In this document: one piece after another, positions 22,214-32,757 of the stretch
How positions within the stretch are numbered: position 1 is the stretch's first letter
How the letters are laid out: each line of letters begins with the position of its first letter
Source of the DNA: Neoarius graeffei
Taxonomy: Eukaryota > Chordata > Actinopteri > Siluriformes > Ariidae
Reading direction: 5' to 3'
Length of the DNA stretch: 64,000 nt
NCBI RefSeq assembly: GCF_027579695.1
Contig: NC_083590.1
Location: 20,404,610-20,468,609 of the forward strand
The notes under the pieces: model-generated
Databases searched by the model: none
What the model was told of the DNA's origin: nothing
Seen by the model: only the letters and a program-made list of their open reading frames with translations
Translations under genes and position numbers: made by a program

Positions 22214-22587
22214 GGCGGCACGGTGGTGTAGTGGTTAGCGCTGTCGCCTCACAGCAAGAAGGTCCTGGGTTCGAGCCCCGGGGCCGGCGAGGGCCTTTCT
22301 GTGCGGAGTTTGCATGTTCTCCCCGTGTCCGCGTGGGTTTCCTCCGGGTGCTCCGGTTTCCCCCACAGTCCAAAGACATGCAGGTTAGGTTAACTGGTGA
22401 CTCTAAATTGACTGTAGGTGTGAATGTGAGTGTGAATGGTTGTCTGTGTCTATGTGTCAGCCCTGTGATGACCTGGCGACTTGTCCAGGGTGTACCCCGC
22501 CTTTCGCCCGTAGTCAGCTGGGATAGGCTCCAGCTTGCCTGCGACCCTGTAGAAGGATAAAGCGGCTAGAGATAATGAGATGAGATG
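22214..22587 (+). mobile_element. tRNA-derived SINE, short-tail subtype
   Basis: Full length: GGCGGCACGGTGGTGTAG head, GGTTCGAGCCCC B box, and end GATAATGAGATGAGATG. It is flanked by a 12-bp duplication AGTATGAGGAAG (22202-22213 and 22588-22599) in the LINE C-terminal coding region. Near consensus, so young. Confidence 0.95.
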
Positions 22588-23229
22588 AGTATGAGGAAGA
22601 AAGAAACAACCTTTGTCAGTCATTAAGCACAGTGACACACAGCAGTTTTAATCTACCTGGCATCTTGGGTAAGGCATCTAGCCTAGGGTGACCAGATGTC
22701 CCGGTTTTACCGGGACAGTCCCGATTTGGGGTTGTGTGTCCCGAGTCCCGACAAAAGTCTGTCGGGACACGGATATGTCCCGGTTTTCGCCACTCGCAAC
22801 GTTTGCGACTGAGCAGTGTGGGAATCATTAGGGGAGAAATGTCTGCATTTACTATTTTGATGAATTGACAGGAATCGCAAACTTTCCTGGTTACTGCCCC
22901 CTGGCCCTGTGGCATGGGTGTTTATTTAGCCACATTATTCCAGACAACAGAACGGGTTGCCATGCAACAATAAAATAAACATTAACTGGCGCGAATGTTC
23001 TTTGTCTATAATGCCGCAGCAATTATGCCGAAAAGAAAATGTACCTTTTCCAAAGGTTTACAGGGCACCTACCCCTTCCTCTGAGAGGTGCAGAACAATG
23101 CGCACGAAGCCTACTGCACACACTGTAAGTGCTTTGTTCTTGTACTGAGTTGGGTAGCCTATGTTGCAAATGCTGTGCGCTCCTGTGGGGGCTTTCCTCG
23201 GGCTGCCGCCCCTCTCCTCCTTTACTGCT

Positions 23230-23850
23230 GAAGCCGTGAGAGGCCCTTCATATAATCTTTTTTTATTCACCTTGTTATCCCGAGATAATGACATAATTAA
23301 TTCAGGATCTCGAGAAAACAACACAACTAATTCGAGATCTCGAGAAAACAAAACAATTATTCCATGATCTCGAGTAAACAAAATTATTTCATGATCTCAG
23401 CTGGATCACTGTATCTCCGTCGGTAGAGACGAAGCCGGGCCAGTCTTCTGCGGAGGTGCCGCGGACTAATTTTGAAATTATCCCTTATTAAAAGACTTAA
23501 TGCAATCTCTCCCTGTGTCAACCCCTGATCAAAATATTGCCTTATTAGGTGATCGATTATTCCAGACATTCTAATGACTAAAGTTGCGTCTATACAGAAT
23601 GAGAAATAGCCCCAAAGTCAGCATATCACAAGTCTCTTGGCGCACCTGAATGAACCATTTCTCAACTTGAGATCATGAATAACGGTTTTGTTTTCTCGAG
23701 ATCATGAAATAACGGTTTTGTTTTCTCGAGATCTCGAATTAGTTGTGTTGTTTTCTCGAGATCCTGAATTAATTATGTCATTATCTCGGGATAACAAGGT
23801 GAATTAAAAAAAAAAGGATTATATCCTCTCTCGGCTTGCGTAGTATATAT
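23230..23850 (-). mobile_element. TIR element with HTH ORF, copy 2
   Basis: Same structure as 15684-16274, reversed. About 25 bp of flank next to the left end are missing relative to copy 1 (left end near 23232). The right end ATCCTCTCTCGGCTTGCGTAG is diverged. It contains the 61-codon ORF at 23384-23569. Confidence 0.65.
23384..23569 (-). CDS. 61-aa HTH-like ORF, copy 2
   Basis: Minus-strand ATG at 23567-23569; the frame is open to a stop. It starts MSGIIDHLIRQYFDQG, differing from copy 1 by K4 to I as read by eye. Retention of the open frame in two separate copies may reflect recent origin or selection. Its function is not known; a helix-turn-helix DNA-binding role is inferred from pattern only. 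Confidence 0.5.
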   Translation of the reverse strand: MSGIIDHLIRQYFDQGLTQGEIALSLLIRDNFKISPRHLRRRLARLRLYRRRYSDPAEIMK

Positions 23851-24789
23851 TCTCAAATCACTTGTCTCTTTTTTGTTTCTGTTTAACATACCATTCTGAC
23901 AGTTTGGCCATATTGCTGTGTTGAACAGCTTGTTGCACCTTCCATTAAAGTGTTCACTTTTGTACACATCTTCTTGCTTTATTCATTCAGTTGTGGGGAA
24001 TGGTTAGTAAGGTTGATTCTGACCTAGGCTATGTTGAGGTCACATATCTACTTTTTAAGTTCATGCTATAGTGCATGCAATTTTAGAGATATAGCCTACA
24101 TGTGCATATGCATTCTTCTTGGTGTTCTCACAAACAGGTGAAATAAATCAGTTTAAATTTGGCCTATGGACATAGCCTGGCCTATTCTCAGCCATTACAA
24201 AATCTGTTGTCTGACCATAATTTAACTGATCTGTATACCACTATGCTACTAGATAACAAAATGCCTGTTTGTTTTATTTCATCTGAGATGTTGATAAATG
24301 TGAGCTTCAACAAAATGATAAGAGCACCTCTCTGAGTGTCACGTTTACGTAAAAAAAAGGTGTGCGAGCACGAGCATGGTCACACGCAAAAGTGTCCCGG
24401 TTTCAGACTAGAGAAATCTGGTCACCCTAATCTAGCCATGTATATCATTTTGTTCTCAGATTTCTCAAAGACACTGGGCTAGCCCAGAGGATATAAGGTT
24501 TTTTTTTTATTTATTTAATCCAATATCTACCTGTTCCACACTCCAGTCCAGTTGGTGGCGGTAATGCTCCTTTAAGTTGGTTGCCAACTGCCATAAAACC
24601 ATAAAGAAGAAAACGCGCATGCGCAGAACATGTGCATTTTTTCGGTTGCCGCTGAGAATGTCAGTGCTCAGAGGAAAGGTGTTGTACTTACTGAAAAAGC
24701 TGCTAGTTTTAACAGGAGTTAAAATATTTCAATGTTTTCAGGTTGTGTGTGTAAAAATCCTTTAAAAAGAGGTTTCTGTGACGCTTTTC

Positions 24790-27470
24790 CAGATGCTTCC
24801 TGATCCCCCGGAAGTCAGACTGAGGTTCTGCAGTCGAGCACGTGCTCGGAGATGAAGACATGAAGGTAAATAATGTGGATTAAAAGTGGACGGAAAATAC
24901 AAATATAACTTATTATAAAAACATTTCAATCCACTGTATAAGGTGTAAATTATTTAATATGAATGTAAGGCAGTGGAAGTGTAGAGTTTTCAGCAGTGCA
25001 TGTGGAGGAAGTCATTTTGAAATTTACTGTGTTACCAAGGTAACATGCTGATCATTTGACATTCTTCAAGTGGTTTAGCCCCATCACTGAATTGGTCTGA
25101 GTTTGATCGTAATTTTACCTTCTAAGACACTTATAACAGTCATTTGAGAGCTTTTAGAATGATCACAAATTATGCAGTGTTCATCTGACCATAGGAAGTC
25201 CAAGCTGTGTTTCTGTGAGTAAATGCAGTTAAAGGGAAATGGGTGTCCTTTTGCTTATTTTAGGATACTTTTTCTTTTTTAATTATATAGTGTGATTTCT
25301 TTGTCAAAGAAAAAAAAACAAACCACAGGAAGACAACTGAGGTTCCTAGTGATCAGGCTGAAAAAAGCCAAAAGAATATCAGGGGATGGATGGATGGACT
25401 GACTAAAGACTGGGTCTCATTGTCATTATACATTATTTGCATGCTCTTATTTTTCATGTAAGTGATGTGCATTTATTTGTGATTGTGCATTTTCAAAGTC
25501 ATGACTTTTATCGCATCTGGTGGCTCCTAAAGGAGCCAATTTGGTTTGGCCACTTGGTGATTTGGCTTATTTAGTGTGGACCAGCTCTGTCTTTAAATCT
25601 AGAATGATCAATCATAGATGTGTGTTTGATCAACTTTTATTCACATTTAAACTGGGGGCTACAGCACCAGGTATCTCTTTAAATCATGTGACTTAATTTA
25701 GAAGTTAATGTCATGATTATGAATAATTTTTGCTGGAGTAATCTGGTATAATGAACGTTCTGTTATGTATTTCTCAGGTTGATTCTTGTCTCATCTGGAG
25801 TCATGCTGATGTTTCAGAGGAAATCTGATGCTTCAAGATCTTAGTTGGTATTGACTGAGGTGAGATGGTTTGAAGGTTTTTTTTTTTTGGGGGGGGATTC
25901 TTTCTCTCTCCTTTTTTTTCTGGTTTCTGCACAGAGGCTGTAGAAACCTGACATGTTTGTATTGGATTAAGGTTTTATAAAATGTAACTTTAGTATTTTC
26001 TTATACAGATGACTCTCAGTATCCTGAGTCCCTGGTTGCTTGGGGTTCTCAGTGAGTTGATTCATTTGTGGAGCCACTCATTGGTTGTGTGTAACGAATG
26101 ATGTGGTTAACTTCCATTAGCCCTTTTTTTTTTTTTAAACAAATAAATACAAATGAAGGTGCACTACACCAGAAATGGATTAAATGAAGATCAGAAATTC
26201 ATCTTCAGTGTAAAACTGAATATTACAATAACTATCAGTGTAATGTTTAAGGATTAAAATGCTTGGTGTGTTCTGATGTTGGTAAATATTCACTGGTGTG
26301 ATTTGGTACAGATGTTCATTAAGGTACATCAAGTGTTTATTCTTATACCATAATTTGTCAGTACTATCAAATAATTTTATTTTTTTTCCATGTTGTTGAA
26401 TAGCCATGAAATAATAAGCTAGTTCCTTTTCTCACAGGTAATTGTAGTCATTCCCTCACTCTTAAAATAAAATCAGCTTGTCCTGTTACTGAGAAGCTGT
26501 ACAGCAGTTAGACTTTTTCACTCTGAGATTCATTGCAGTAAAACATTGAGTTTTCCTCTTCACCAAAATTACTCCTTCACTTCACAAACTCTGTCTACCT
26601 CCTGACTTGACTTAGTGGAGGTGTGTTTAAAAAAAAGGGGGGGGGGGTACTCAGCAGGTGTTCTGGGCCTGAAATTGGAGGAATAGGATAAGAGATTCCT
26701 TATTGATCCCCATGAGGGGAAATTCAGATGTTGCAGCAGCTCAAGTACAGAGAAAATGTAGCTGAGGTTAAAAATAAAGAACTAAATTAAGATAATTGCT
26801 CAAAAAGACAACATAGAAGAACTTTTAGTGGCACTACATCCACTAGTGGTAGTAGAGCTGTATAATGTGACAAAGCGAGTAATTGAAACTAGTGAGATGA
26901 CGTTTTAAGATTGTTTCTGGACCTTTATACAATTTGAAACATTACAACCTGCACCTTTAAGTGATTTACTCCAATACAAGGAGTATAACAGGTTAAACCC
27001 CAAGTCATCATCCCCCCCCCTCCCCCCCCGGAGGCTGCAGGCTGTTCAGCAAGGCTGGGTCTAATCTGTGACTTTGTCCTTTCCTGTATGTCTGCTAGAG
27101 AAACTTGGGGTGGTTTGAGGCCTGACAGCTGTCCCTTCGCTGTCACGTTATAGAAACCTCGTACAAATAAATCTGTATTTGTTAGTGTGGAGAGACACGC
27201 CCTTTGAGAACTGGTGCTTTAGTTTTCTGTTTTGTCTTACAGGAGGTCGGGGTCCAGTGGTGAGGAGATGCATGAGTAAAGAATGATGCTGTAAATTCAG
27301 GTTCCAGTGGACGGTGGTGTGGTTTAATGGATGTTTGTGGTCTGCTCTTTATCCTGGTCTTATGTCATTTTTTTTTTTTTAATTAAATTCAAAAGTATTG
27401 AAATACTGACACGGTGGAGTGTCATGTGTGTGCTTACTGTTAATAAAATACCTCAAAACTGACTTCTTGT
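24790..27470 (+). ncRNA. Candidate three-exon noncoding RNA
   Basis: A CCGGAAGT ETS-type site (24808-24815) precedes an exon end ATGAAG|GTAAAT (donor at 24866). A second exon 25778-25859 lies between TTCTCAG and GTGAGA. A third starts at 27243 after TCTTACAG and runs to AATAAA at 27442-27447. No long open frame joins these exons. The middle exon contains CTGATGT, CTGATGC and CTGAG motifs that weakly resemble C/D-box snoRNA elements, which might instead mark a snoRNA. The evidence is splice-like motifs only; there is no homology. Confidence 0.25.
26690..26745. repeat. Fragment of a fish retroelement end
   Basis: CTTATTGATCCCCATGAGG and GGAAATTCAG resemble the recurrent TTTATTGATCCCCAAAGGG block at the ends of a fish retroelement. 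A related piece lies at 29785-29870. Confidence 0.4.
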
Positions 27471-27984
27471 CCAGTTTCATGCTAAAATTTATAAAGATTA
27501 CACAAACATGTAATTGATTCTAAACTGGAAGATTTTAAGCATCTTTTAACAAATAAGCATGAATATAAGCTTTAAGTGGTGTCCAGTATGACTGTGTGAT
27601 ATGATCAGAGTGCACCATTTTCATATCTTGCATCTCTTTAGGACCCTTTGGTTGGTATCCATTACATACACTTGATTTAAAAAAACAAACACGGTTCATA
27701 TTATGGTGACTATGCTATACTAGTTTTAAATAAAACAGAGCCTTAATCCCATTTTTAAGAAAGTGCAAGATTTAAAAATTTTTTTAAATAAATCTTGCTC
27801 ATTCACAGTAAGTTACTTTCAGCAACATGGTAAACATTACAGCCTGCTGTATATGAGACAGTGCTCTTGTTTATTTTATTTTTTAAATAGCTGTTCATAT
27901 TAATTTAATTCAAGCAAGTTTAAAAACAGGCACATAGACAGACACCTAAATACTTCCGCCATGAGCCTTTGTTTTGTACAGATC

Positions 27985-28270
27985 CCGGCTGTAGAGATGA
28001 ATGAAGCTATCTGGCCGCCATCTTACCACGCACATCGTGTGTATTTGGGTTGTGTTAAACCGTTGTATCCGATCAAATCCCCCACCCCCCAAAAAAAGTA
28101 TTTCCTGACTTTTTTCCCCTTTCATTCCCTCCTTATTTTCTCACCTTGACTCACATTCCTTACATATCATAACTATCATATTACTACTATAATTATTTTT
28201 ATGGAGATTTCAGTTTTTCCTCTTATACAGTGTATATGTTTTGTATATTTCTTCTTCCTTTCTATTTAGG
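27985..28270 (+). repeat. Dispersed repeat, copy 2
   Basis: Plus-strand relative of 880-1165, sharing the CTGGCCGCCATCTTACCAC head and the TACTACTATAATTATTT block. Family unknown. Confidence 0.55.
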
Positions 28271-29030
28271 ACAGTTGTTGAAACAGGATGATTTTCTCAT
28301 GTTATTTCCCATTTTCACTTCATTCTCAGTCATGTCTTAACAGTATTTACTGGTCATGTAATTCACATCACACATGAATCGATCCTGAGTTCAATAACTT
28401 AGAGATTATTCCTCAGTGCTCACACTAATACCTCATATCTCATTTTCTTTAATACACATTGACTTTTTTTATACCGTTGAATTGTTATATTCATCTTATT
28501 TTTGTTTGATATCATTATAAATAGATATTGCCTGATGTTATTGATTTTTAAAAAATTTCCGTCAAAAAATTTAATGTTTTGGAAATAGTAATGTGTATGG
28601 AAATATTTTCTCATAAGTTGAGAATTTGTTTTTTTTATAATTAAGCAGTAATCAATTTAGGACTTTAATTTTATTATTATATGATTATATGTAATTATAA
28701 CTACAGCTATGGCTTGGTATCAATTTGTTTCTAAAGAGTTCATTTGTAATATCTACATGTAACACTCTGTTACATCTATTATTTGCACGATTAGTTTTTC
28801 ATTTTTAATTCTGTGCAATAGAATGTATTTGTCTATTGTTTTTTTTTTATTGCTGATCTGGATTAGTATATGAGGGTTCACAGGAAATGATGTTACTTTT
28901 GTGGCCCCTGACCCACATGCTGTCTCCATCTCTGTGGAAACCAGAAATATTCTGTCATGTTGTAATGTACACTTTGTTTTCTTCTCAGCTATGCATGTAT
29001 TGCCTATGTATTTTCTATTTCCATCCATCC

Positions 29031-29335
29031 ATTATCTGTAGCCACTTATCCTGTCCTACAGGGTCACAGGCAAGCTGGAGCCTATCCCAGCCGACTATGG
29101 GCGAGAGATGGGGTACACCCTGGACAAGTCGTCAGGTCATCGCAGGGCTGACACATTCACACCTATGGTCAATTTCGAGCCACCGATTAACCTAACCTGC
29201 ATGTCTTTGGACTGTGGGGGAAACTGGAGCACCTGGGGGAAACCCACGTGGACATGGGGAGAGCACACAAACTCCTCGCCCAGGACCTTCTTGCTGTGAG
29301 GCAACAGTGCTAACCACTACACCACCATGCCGCCC
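29031..29335 (-). mobile_element. tRNA-derived SINE, minus
   Basis: ATTATCTGTAGCC to GCCGCCC. It has a short internal deletion near the B box side and several changes. GTATTTTCTATTT (from 29008) and GTATTTTCTACTT (from 29336) form the target duplication. Confidence 0.88.
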
Positions 29336-29351
29336 GTATTTTCTACTTGGA

Positions 29352-29755
29352 ATCATCTTCTTCTTCTTTTGGCTGCTCCCGATTAGGGGTTGCCACAGCG
29401 GATCTTTCGTCTCCATTGCTCCCTGTCTTCTGCATCCTTCTCTACCACACCTGCCACTTTCGTGTCCTCTCTCACCACATCCATGTATCTCCTCTTTGGC
29501 CTTCCTCGTTTTCGTTTGCCTGGCAGCTCTATCCTCAACATTCTCCTTCCAACATGCTCTGCATCTCTTCTCAGGATGTGCCCATACCATCTCAGTCTCA
29601 TCTCTCTTACAGTAGCTTAATTCCCAAGCTCTCCACATGTGCTGTCCCTCTGATGTGCTTGTTCCTTATCCTGTCCAACCTCCCATCGCAAACCTTAACA
29701 TCCTCAACTCCACCACCTCCAACTTTGCCTCCTGTCTCTTCGTTAACGGACCGTG
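29352..29755 (-). pseudogene. LINE C-terminal fragment (minus)
   Basis: The minus strand reads [36 protein letters not shown] and [12 protein letters not shown], the C-terminal end of a fish non-LTR retrotransposon pol. It is related to the plus-strand copy at 58165-59470. It is flanked by about 28 bp of duplicated sequence beginning TGCCGCCCGTATTTTCTA (29328 and 29755), part of which is the SINE edge, so it inserted into the SINE. Confidence 0.8.
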
Positions 29756-29779
29756 CCGCCCGTATTTTCTATTTGGAAT

Positions 29780-29875
29780 AATAATAATAATGATAAGATA
29801 CACTTTGCTGTCCCCAAAGGGAAATTCGTCTTGGACTTCATTGCTGCTACAATGCTGCTTACATAGAGAATAAAT
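29780..29875. repeat. Retroelement-end-like repeat
   Basis: (ATA)n followed by CTTTGCTGTCCCCAAAGGG and AAATTCGTCTTGGAC, a common fish repeat block. It is followed by a CACA-rich stretch to about 30060. Confidence 0.4.
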
Positions 29876-30090
29876 AAATGAACAATACACATACCAACAT
29901 ATACAGACACCCACTAATAAATATCAATACACATACTGACATTAAGGACAATATACAAACACACACTAATAAATATCAATACACATACAGACATGTACAG
30001 ACACACACCTGCAGGTAAACATAAAAACATATACAACACATGCACCCACACACACAGAACCATAAATATAAATACATATAAATACACAAT

Positions 30091-30454
30091 GTAGTGGTTA
30101 GCACTGTCGCCTCACAGCAAGAAGGTTCTGGGTTCGAGCCCCGTGGCCGGCAAGGGTCTTTCTGTGCGGAGTTTGCATGTTCTCCCCGTGTCCGCGTGGG
30201 TTTCCTCCGGGTGCTCCAGTTTCCCCCACAGTCCAAAGACATGCAGGTTAGGTTAACTGGTGACTCTAAATTGACCGTAGGTGTGAATGCGAGTGTGAAT
30301 GGTTGTCTGTGTCTATGTGTCAGCCCTGTGATGACCTGGCGACTTGTCCAGGGTGTACCCCGCCTTTCGCCCGTAGTCAGCTGGGATAGGCTCCAGCTTG
30401 CCTGCGACCCTGTAGAACAGGATAAAGCGGCTAGAGATAATGAGATGAGATGAG
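30091..30454 (+). mobile_element. tRNA-derived SINE, slightly 5'-truncated
   Basis: It starts at GTAGTGGTTAGCAC, so about 15 bp of the head are missing. The target duplication is ATAAATACACAA (just before 30091 and at 30455-30466). Near consensus. Confidence 0.92.
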
Positions 30455-30610
30455 ATAAATACACAACCAAAAACCACCATGATGAACCATCTTTAGCCTT
30501 ATTGCACAACACCTTTGGCCTTACAACCATTTAAAACTCTGACTGAAGTTGGCAAAAATGAATTTTTGAAGCGGTTAAGCCTGCAGTATATATAATAATA
30601 ATAATAATAG

Positions 30611-30977
30611 GGGCGTCACGGTGGTGTAGTGGTTAGCGCTGTCGCCTCACAGCAAGAAGGTCCTGGGTTCGAGCCCCGGGGCTGGCGAGGGTCTTTCTGT
30701 GTGGAGTTTGCATGTTCTCCCCGTGTCCGCATGGGTTTCCTCCGGGTGCTCCGGTTTCCCCCACAGTCCAAAGACATGCAGGTTAGGTTAACTGGTGACT
30801 CTAAATTGACCGTACGTGTGAATGTGAGTGGTTGTCTGTGTCTATGTGTCAGCCCTGTGATGACCTGGCGACTTGTCCAGGGTGTACCCCGCCTTTTGCC
30901 CGTAGTCAGCTGGGATAGGCTCCAGCTTGCCTGCGACCCTGTAGAAGGATAAAGCGGCTAGAGATAATGAGATGAGA
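30611..30977 (+). mobile_element. tRNA-derived SINE in an AAT microsatellite
   Basis: GGGCGTCACGGTGGTGTAG to GAGATGAGAT, flanked by (ATA)n on both sides, the likely target duplication. Confidence 0.92.
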
Positions 30978-31289
30978 TAATAATAATAATAATATCTGCA
31001 GTAATCTTCTTGAATGAGAAAATGTATTGAATACTGTACATTATGATTAAAACACAAACACCACACAAAAATCAACCATTCACATAACATGTCCAGTGTG
31101 TGTGTGTGTGTGTTTTCTCAACTATTAGATGACTAGCATTTCCAGTTTTGTGTGGCTTCCTATGATCGTACAGCTCCAGTGTGCGTGATAATATGGCGGC
31201 CAGATGGCTTCACTCTGACAAGTTTATGAGCCATGCAGAGATCAGTGCTTGTAATCCAATCAGATGAAGACCGGAAGCGACACGATTTG

Positions 31290-31445
31290 TGCTTTGTCCA
31301 GGATTCGGTACAACCCGGGCAGCAGTGACGTAGCTCTCGGGCTCACTTTCACTTTCTGTTCAGGAACGTTAGAGCGCGCGCGTTAGTGATTATTTACTCC
31401 GGGATGAATCTGCAGGCGCCACGCACTTAACACACATTAATGCAA
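31290..31445 (+). promoter_or_regulatory. rbm43-like promoter region and noncoding exon 1
   Basis: A GC-rich patch in an otherwise AT-rich region holds GTGACGTAG, an interferon-response-element match (31346-31357) and GCGCGCGCG. It ends in a donor TGCAA|GTAAGA with the exon end at 31445. No TATA box. It is the only CpG-rich start-like region upstream of the coding exons at 39435, so I assign it as the first exon of that gene. The transcription start is not known. Assignment is by position and promoter content. Confidence 0.5.
31346..31357 (-). promoter_or_regulatory. Interferon-stimulated response element match
   Basis: The minus strand reads GAAAGTGAAA (31347-31356), a perfect GAAANNGAAA core, extended to AGAAAGTGAAAG. 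This is the IRF/ISGF3 binding pattern. It lies about 90 bp before the exon 1 donor. Mammalian RBM43 is reported as interferon-responsive, which fits. Confidence 0.6.
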
Positions 31446-31478
31446 GTAAGATTTCGTACTTTATTGATAATAAACCCG

Positions 31479-32757
31479 CACTGTGTGACTGAGTTCCTGT
31501 TTTAGTGAGCTGTGATGTTTGTTTCTCGGTTTAAGACGCTATGAACCGTTTGAGTTGTCGTTAAGTGTTTGTTGTTGATCATGAGTCAATTCTTTTGAAC
31601 TAAATGAATCGAGTTTGGATTTTTTTATTTGACTCACCTGGAAGTTGGCTTCAGAAACTATCTAGGCGTCCTGGAGCACACACATTGTTCTTTGTGGTAA
31701 AACAAGAATAACATATTTTTAATGAACTGATTCTACCTGCTTATCTAAATTATTATTATTATACACACTATGTGAGTGAGTTCCTGTTTTAGTGAGCTGT
31801 GATGTTTGTTTCTCGGTTTAAGACGCTATGAACCGTTTGAGTTGTCGTTAAGTGCTTGTTGTTGATCATGAGTCAATTCTTTTGAACTAAATGAATCGAG
31901 TTTGGATTCTTTTATTTGACTCACCTGGAAGTTGGCTTCAGAAACTATCGAGGCGTCCTGGAGCACACACATTGTTCTTTGTGGTAAAACAACAATAACA
32001 TATTTTTAATGAACTGATTCTACCTGCTTGTCTAAGTTGTTGTTATTATTATTACTATTATACACACTCACTGTGTGAGTGAGTTCCTGTTTTAGTGAGC
32101 TGTGATGTTTGTTTCTCGGTTTAAGACGCTATGCACCGTTTGAGTTGTCGTTAAGTGCTTGTTGTTGATCATAATGAGTCAATTCTTTTGAACTAAACGA
32201 ATCGAGTTTTGAGTCATTTATTTGACTCACCTGGAAGTTGGCTTCAGAAACTATCTAGGCGTCCTGGAGCACACACATTGTTCTTTGTGGTTAAAAAAAA
32301 AACAAACATTTTAAATGAACTGATTCTACCTCATCTCATCTCATTATCTGTAGCCGCTTTATCCTGTCCTACAGGGTTGCAGGCAAGCTGGAGCCTATCC
32401 CAGCTGACTACAGGCGAAAGGCGGGGTACACCCTGGACAAGTCACCAGGTCATCACAGGCCTGACACATAAACACAGACAACCATTCACACCTACGGTCA
32501 ATTTAGAGTCACCAGTTAACCTAACCTGCATGTCTTTGGACTGTGGGGGAAACCGGAGCACCTGGAGGAAACCCATGCAGACAACATGCAAACTCCGCAC
32601 AGAAAGGCCCTCATCGGCCACGGGGCTCGAACCCGGACCTTCTTGCTGTGAGGCGACAGCGCTAACCACTACACCACTGTGCTGCCACACATTGTTCTTT
32701 GTGGTTAAAAAACAACAGCATATTTTTAATGAACTGATTCTACCTGCTTATCTAAAT
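31479..32757 (+). repeat. About 290-bp unit in three tandem copies plus a duplicated tail
   Basis: Units start near 31479, 31769 and 32069, each with TGAGTTCCTGTTTTAGTGAG, TTTCTCGGTTTAAGACGC and TTGTTCTTTGTGGT. Copies are nearly identical. The third is interrupted by a SINE at 32331-32686, after which the last ~60 bp of the unit recurs and runs on into TGCTTATCTAAAT. The array lies directly after exon 1 of the rbm43-like gene. Confidence 0.9.
32331..32686 (-). mobile_element. tRNA-derived SINE, minus, with long flanking duplication
   Basis: TCATCTCATCTCATT to GTGCTGCC. On both sides lies ACACATTGTTCTTTGTGGTT through to GATTCTACC, about 58 bp (about 32271-32330 and 32687-32745), with small differences. 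That is far longer than the 12-13 bp duplications at the other SINEs here. Confidence 0.9.

Larger units (their letters stand above)
22684..24429. mobile_element. hAT-like transposon, copy 2 (inverted)
   Basis: It shares the terminal TAGGGTGACCAG and CTGGTCACCCTA with copy 1 and has an exact 8-bp duplication ATCTAGCC (22676-22683 and 24430-24437). It lies in the opposite orientation to copy 1 and inside the LINE 3' UTR. It is 1746 bp, with no ISL2EU, so it preserves the empty site GTGGTATACAG (reverse complement near 24235). It carries the TIR/HTH element internally. Confidence 0.9.
1720..24612 (+). mobile_element. LINE (I/Nimb-like), 5'-truncated and split
   Basis: A single non-LTR retrotransposon copy in five pieces: 1720-2025, 16864-18341, 21707-22213, 22588-22683 and 24438-24612. 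Reading across the insertions gives reverse transcriptase, RNase H and a C-terminal Cys/His knuckle, which is the domain order of RNase-H-bearing clades (I, Nimb). The 3' UTR ends in a GGTGGCGGTAATGC block and a GAAGAA-type tail. The EN domain and the start of RT are missing, as expected from 5' truncation. Apart from the insertions there are at least two frame changes, near 18050 and near 22000. The catalytic YADD motif is intact. The clade is inferred from domain layout, not from a tree. Confidence 0.85.
24613..29030. other. Mostly unique sequence, possible noncoding transcript
   Basis: Few repeats are recognised here, unlike the flanks. No protein-coding exon with a known domain was found. 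A set of splice-like signals at 24865, 25778-25859 and 27243 with AATAAA at 27442 could outline a noncoding RNA (separate entry). Repeat fragments lie at about 26690-26745 and 27985-28270. The stretch 28270-28990 is AT-rich, with nothing recognised. Confidence 0.4.

Noticed and set aside
22220-22560. Open frames of about 60-140 codons repeated across the window (CCEATALTTTPPC-like and VSAVASQQEGPGFE-like)
   Set aside because: These are the two strands of the abundant SINE, not proteins.
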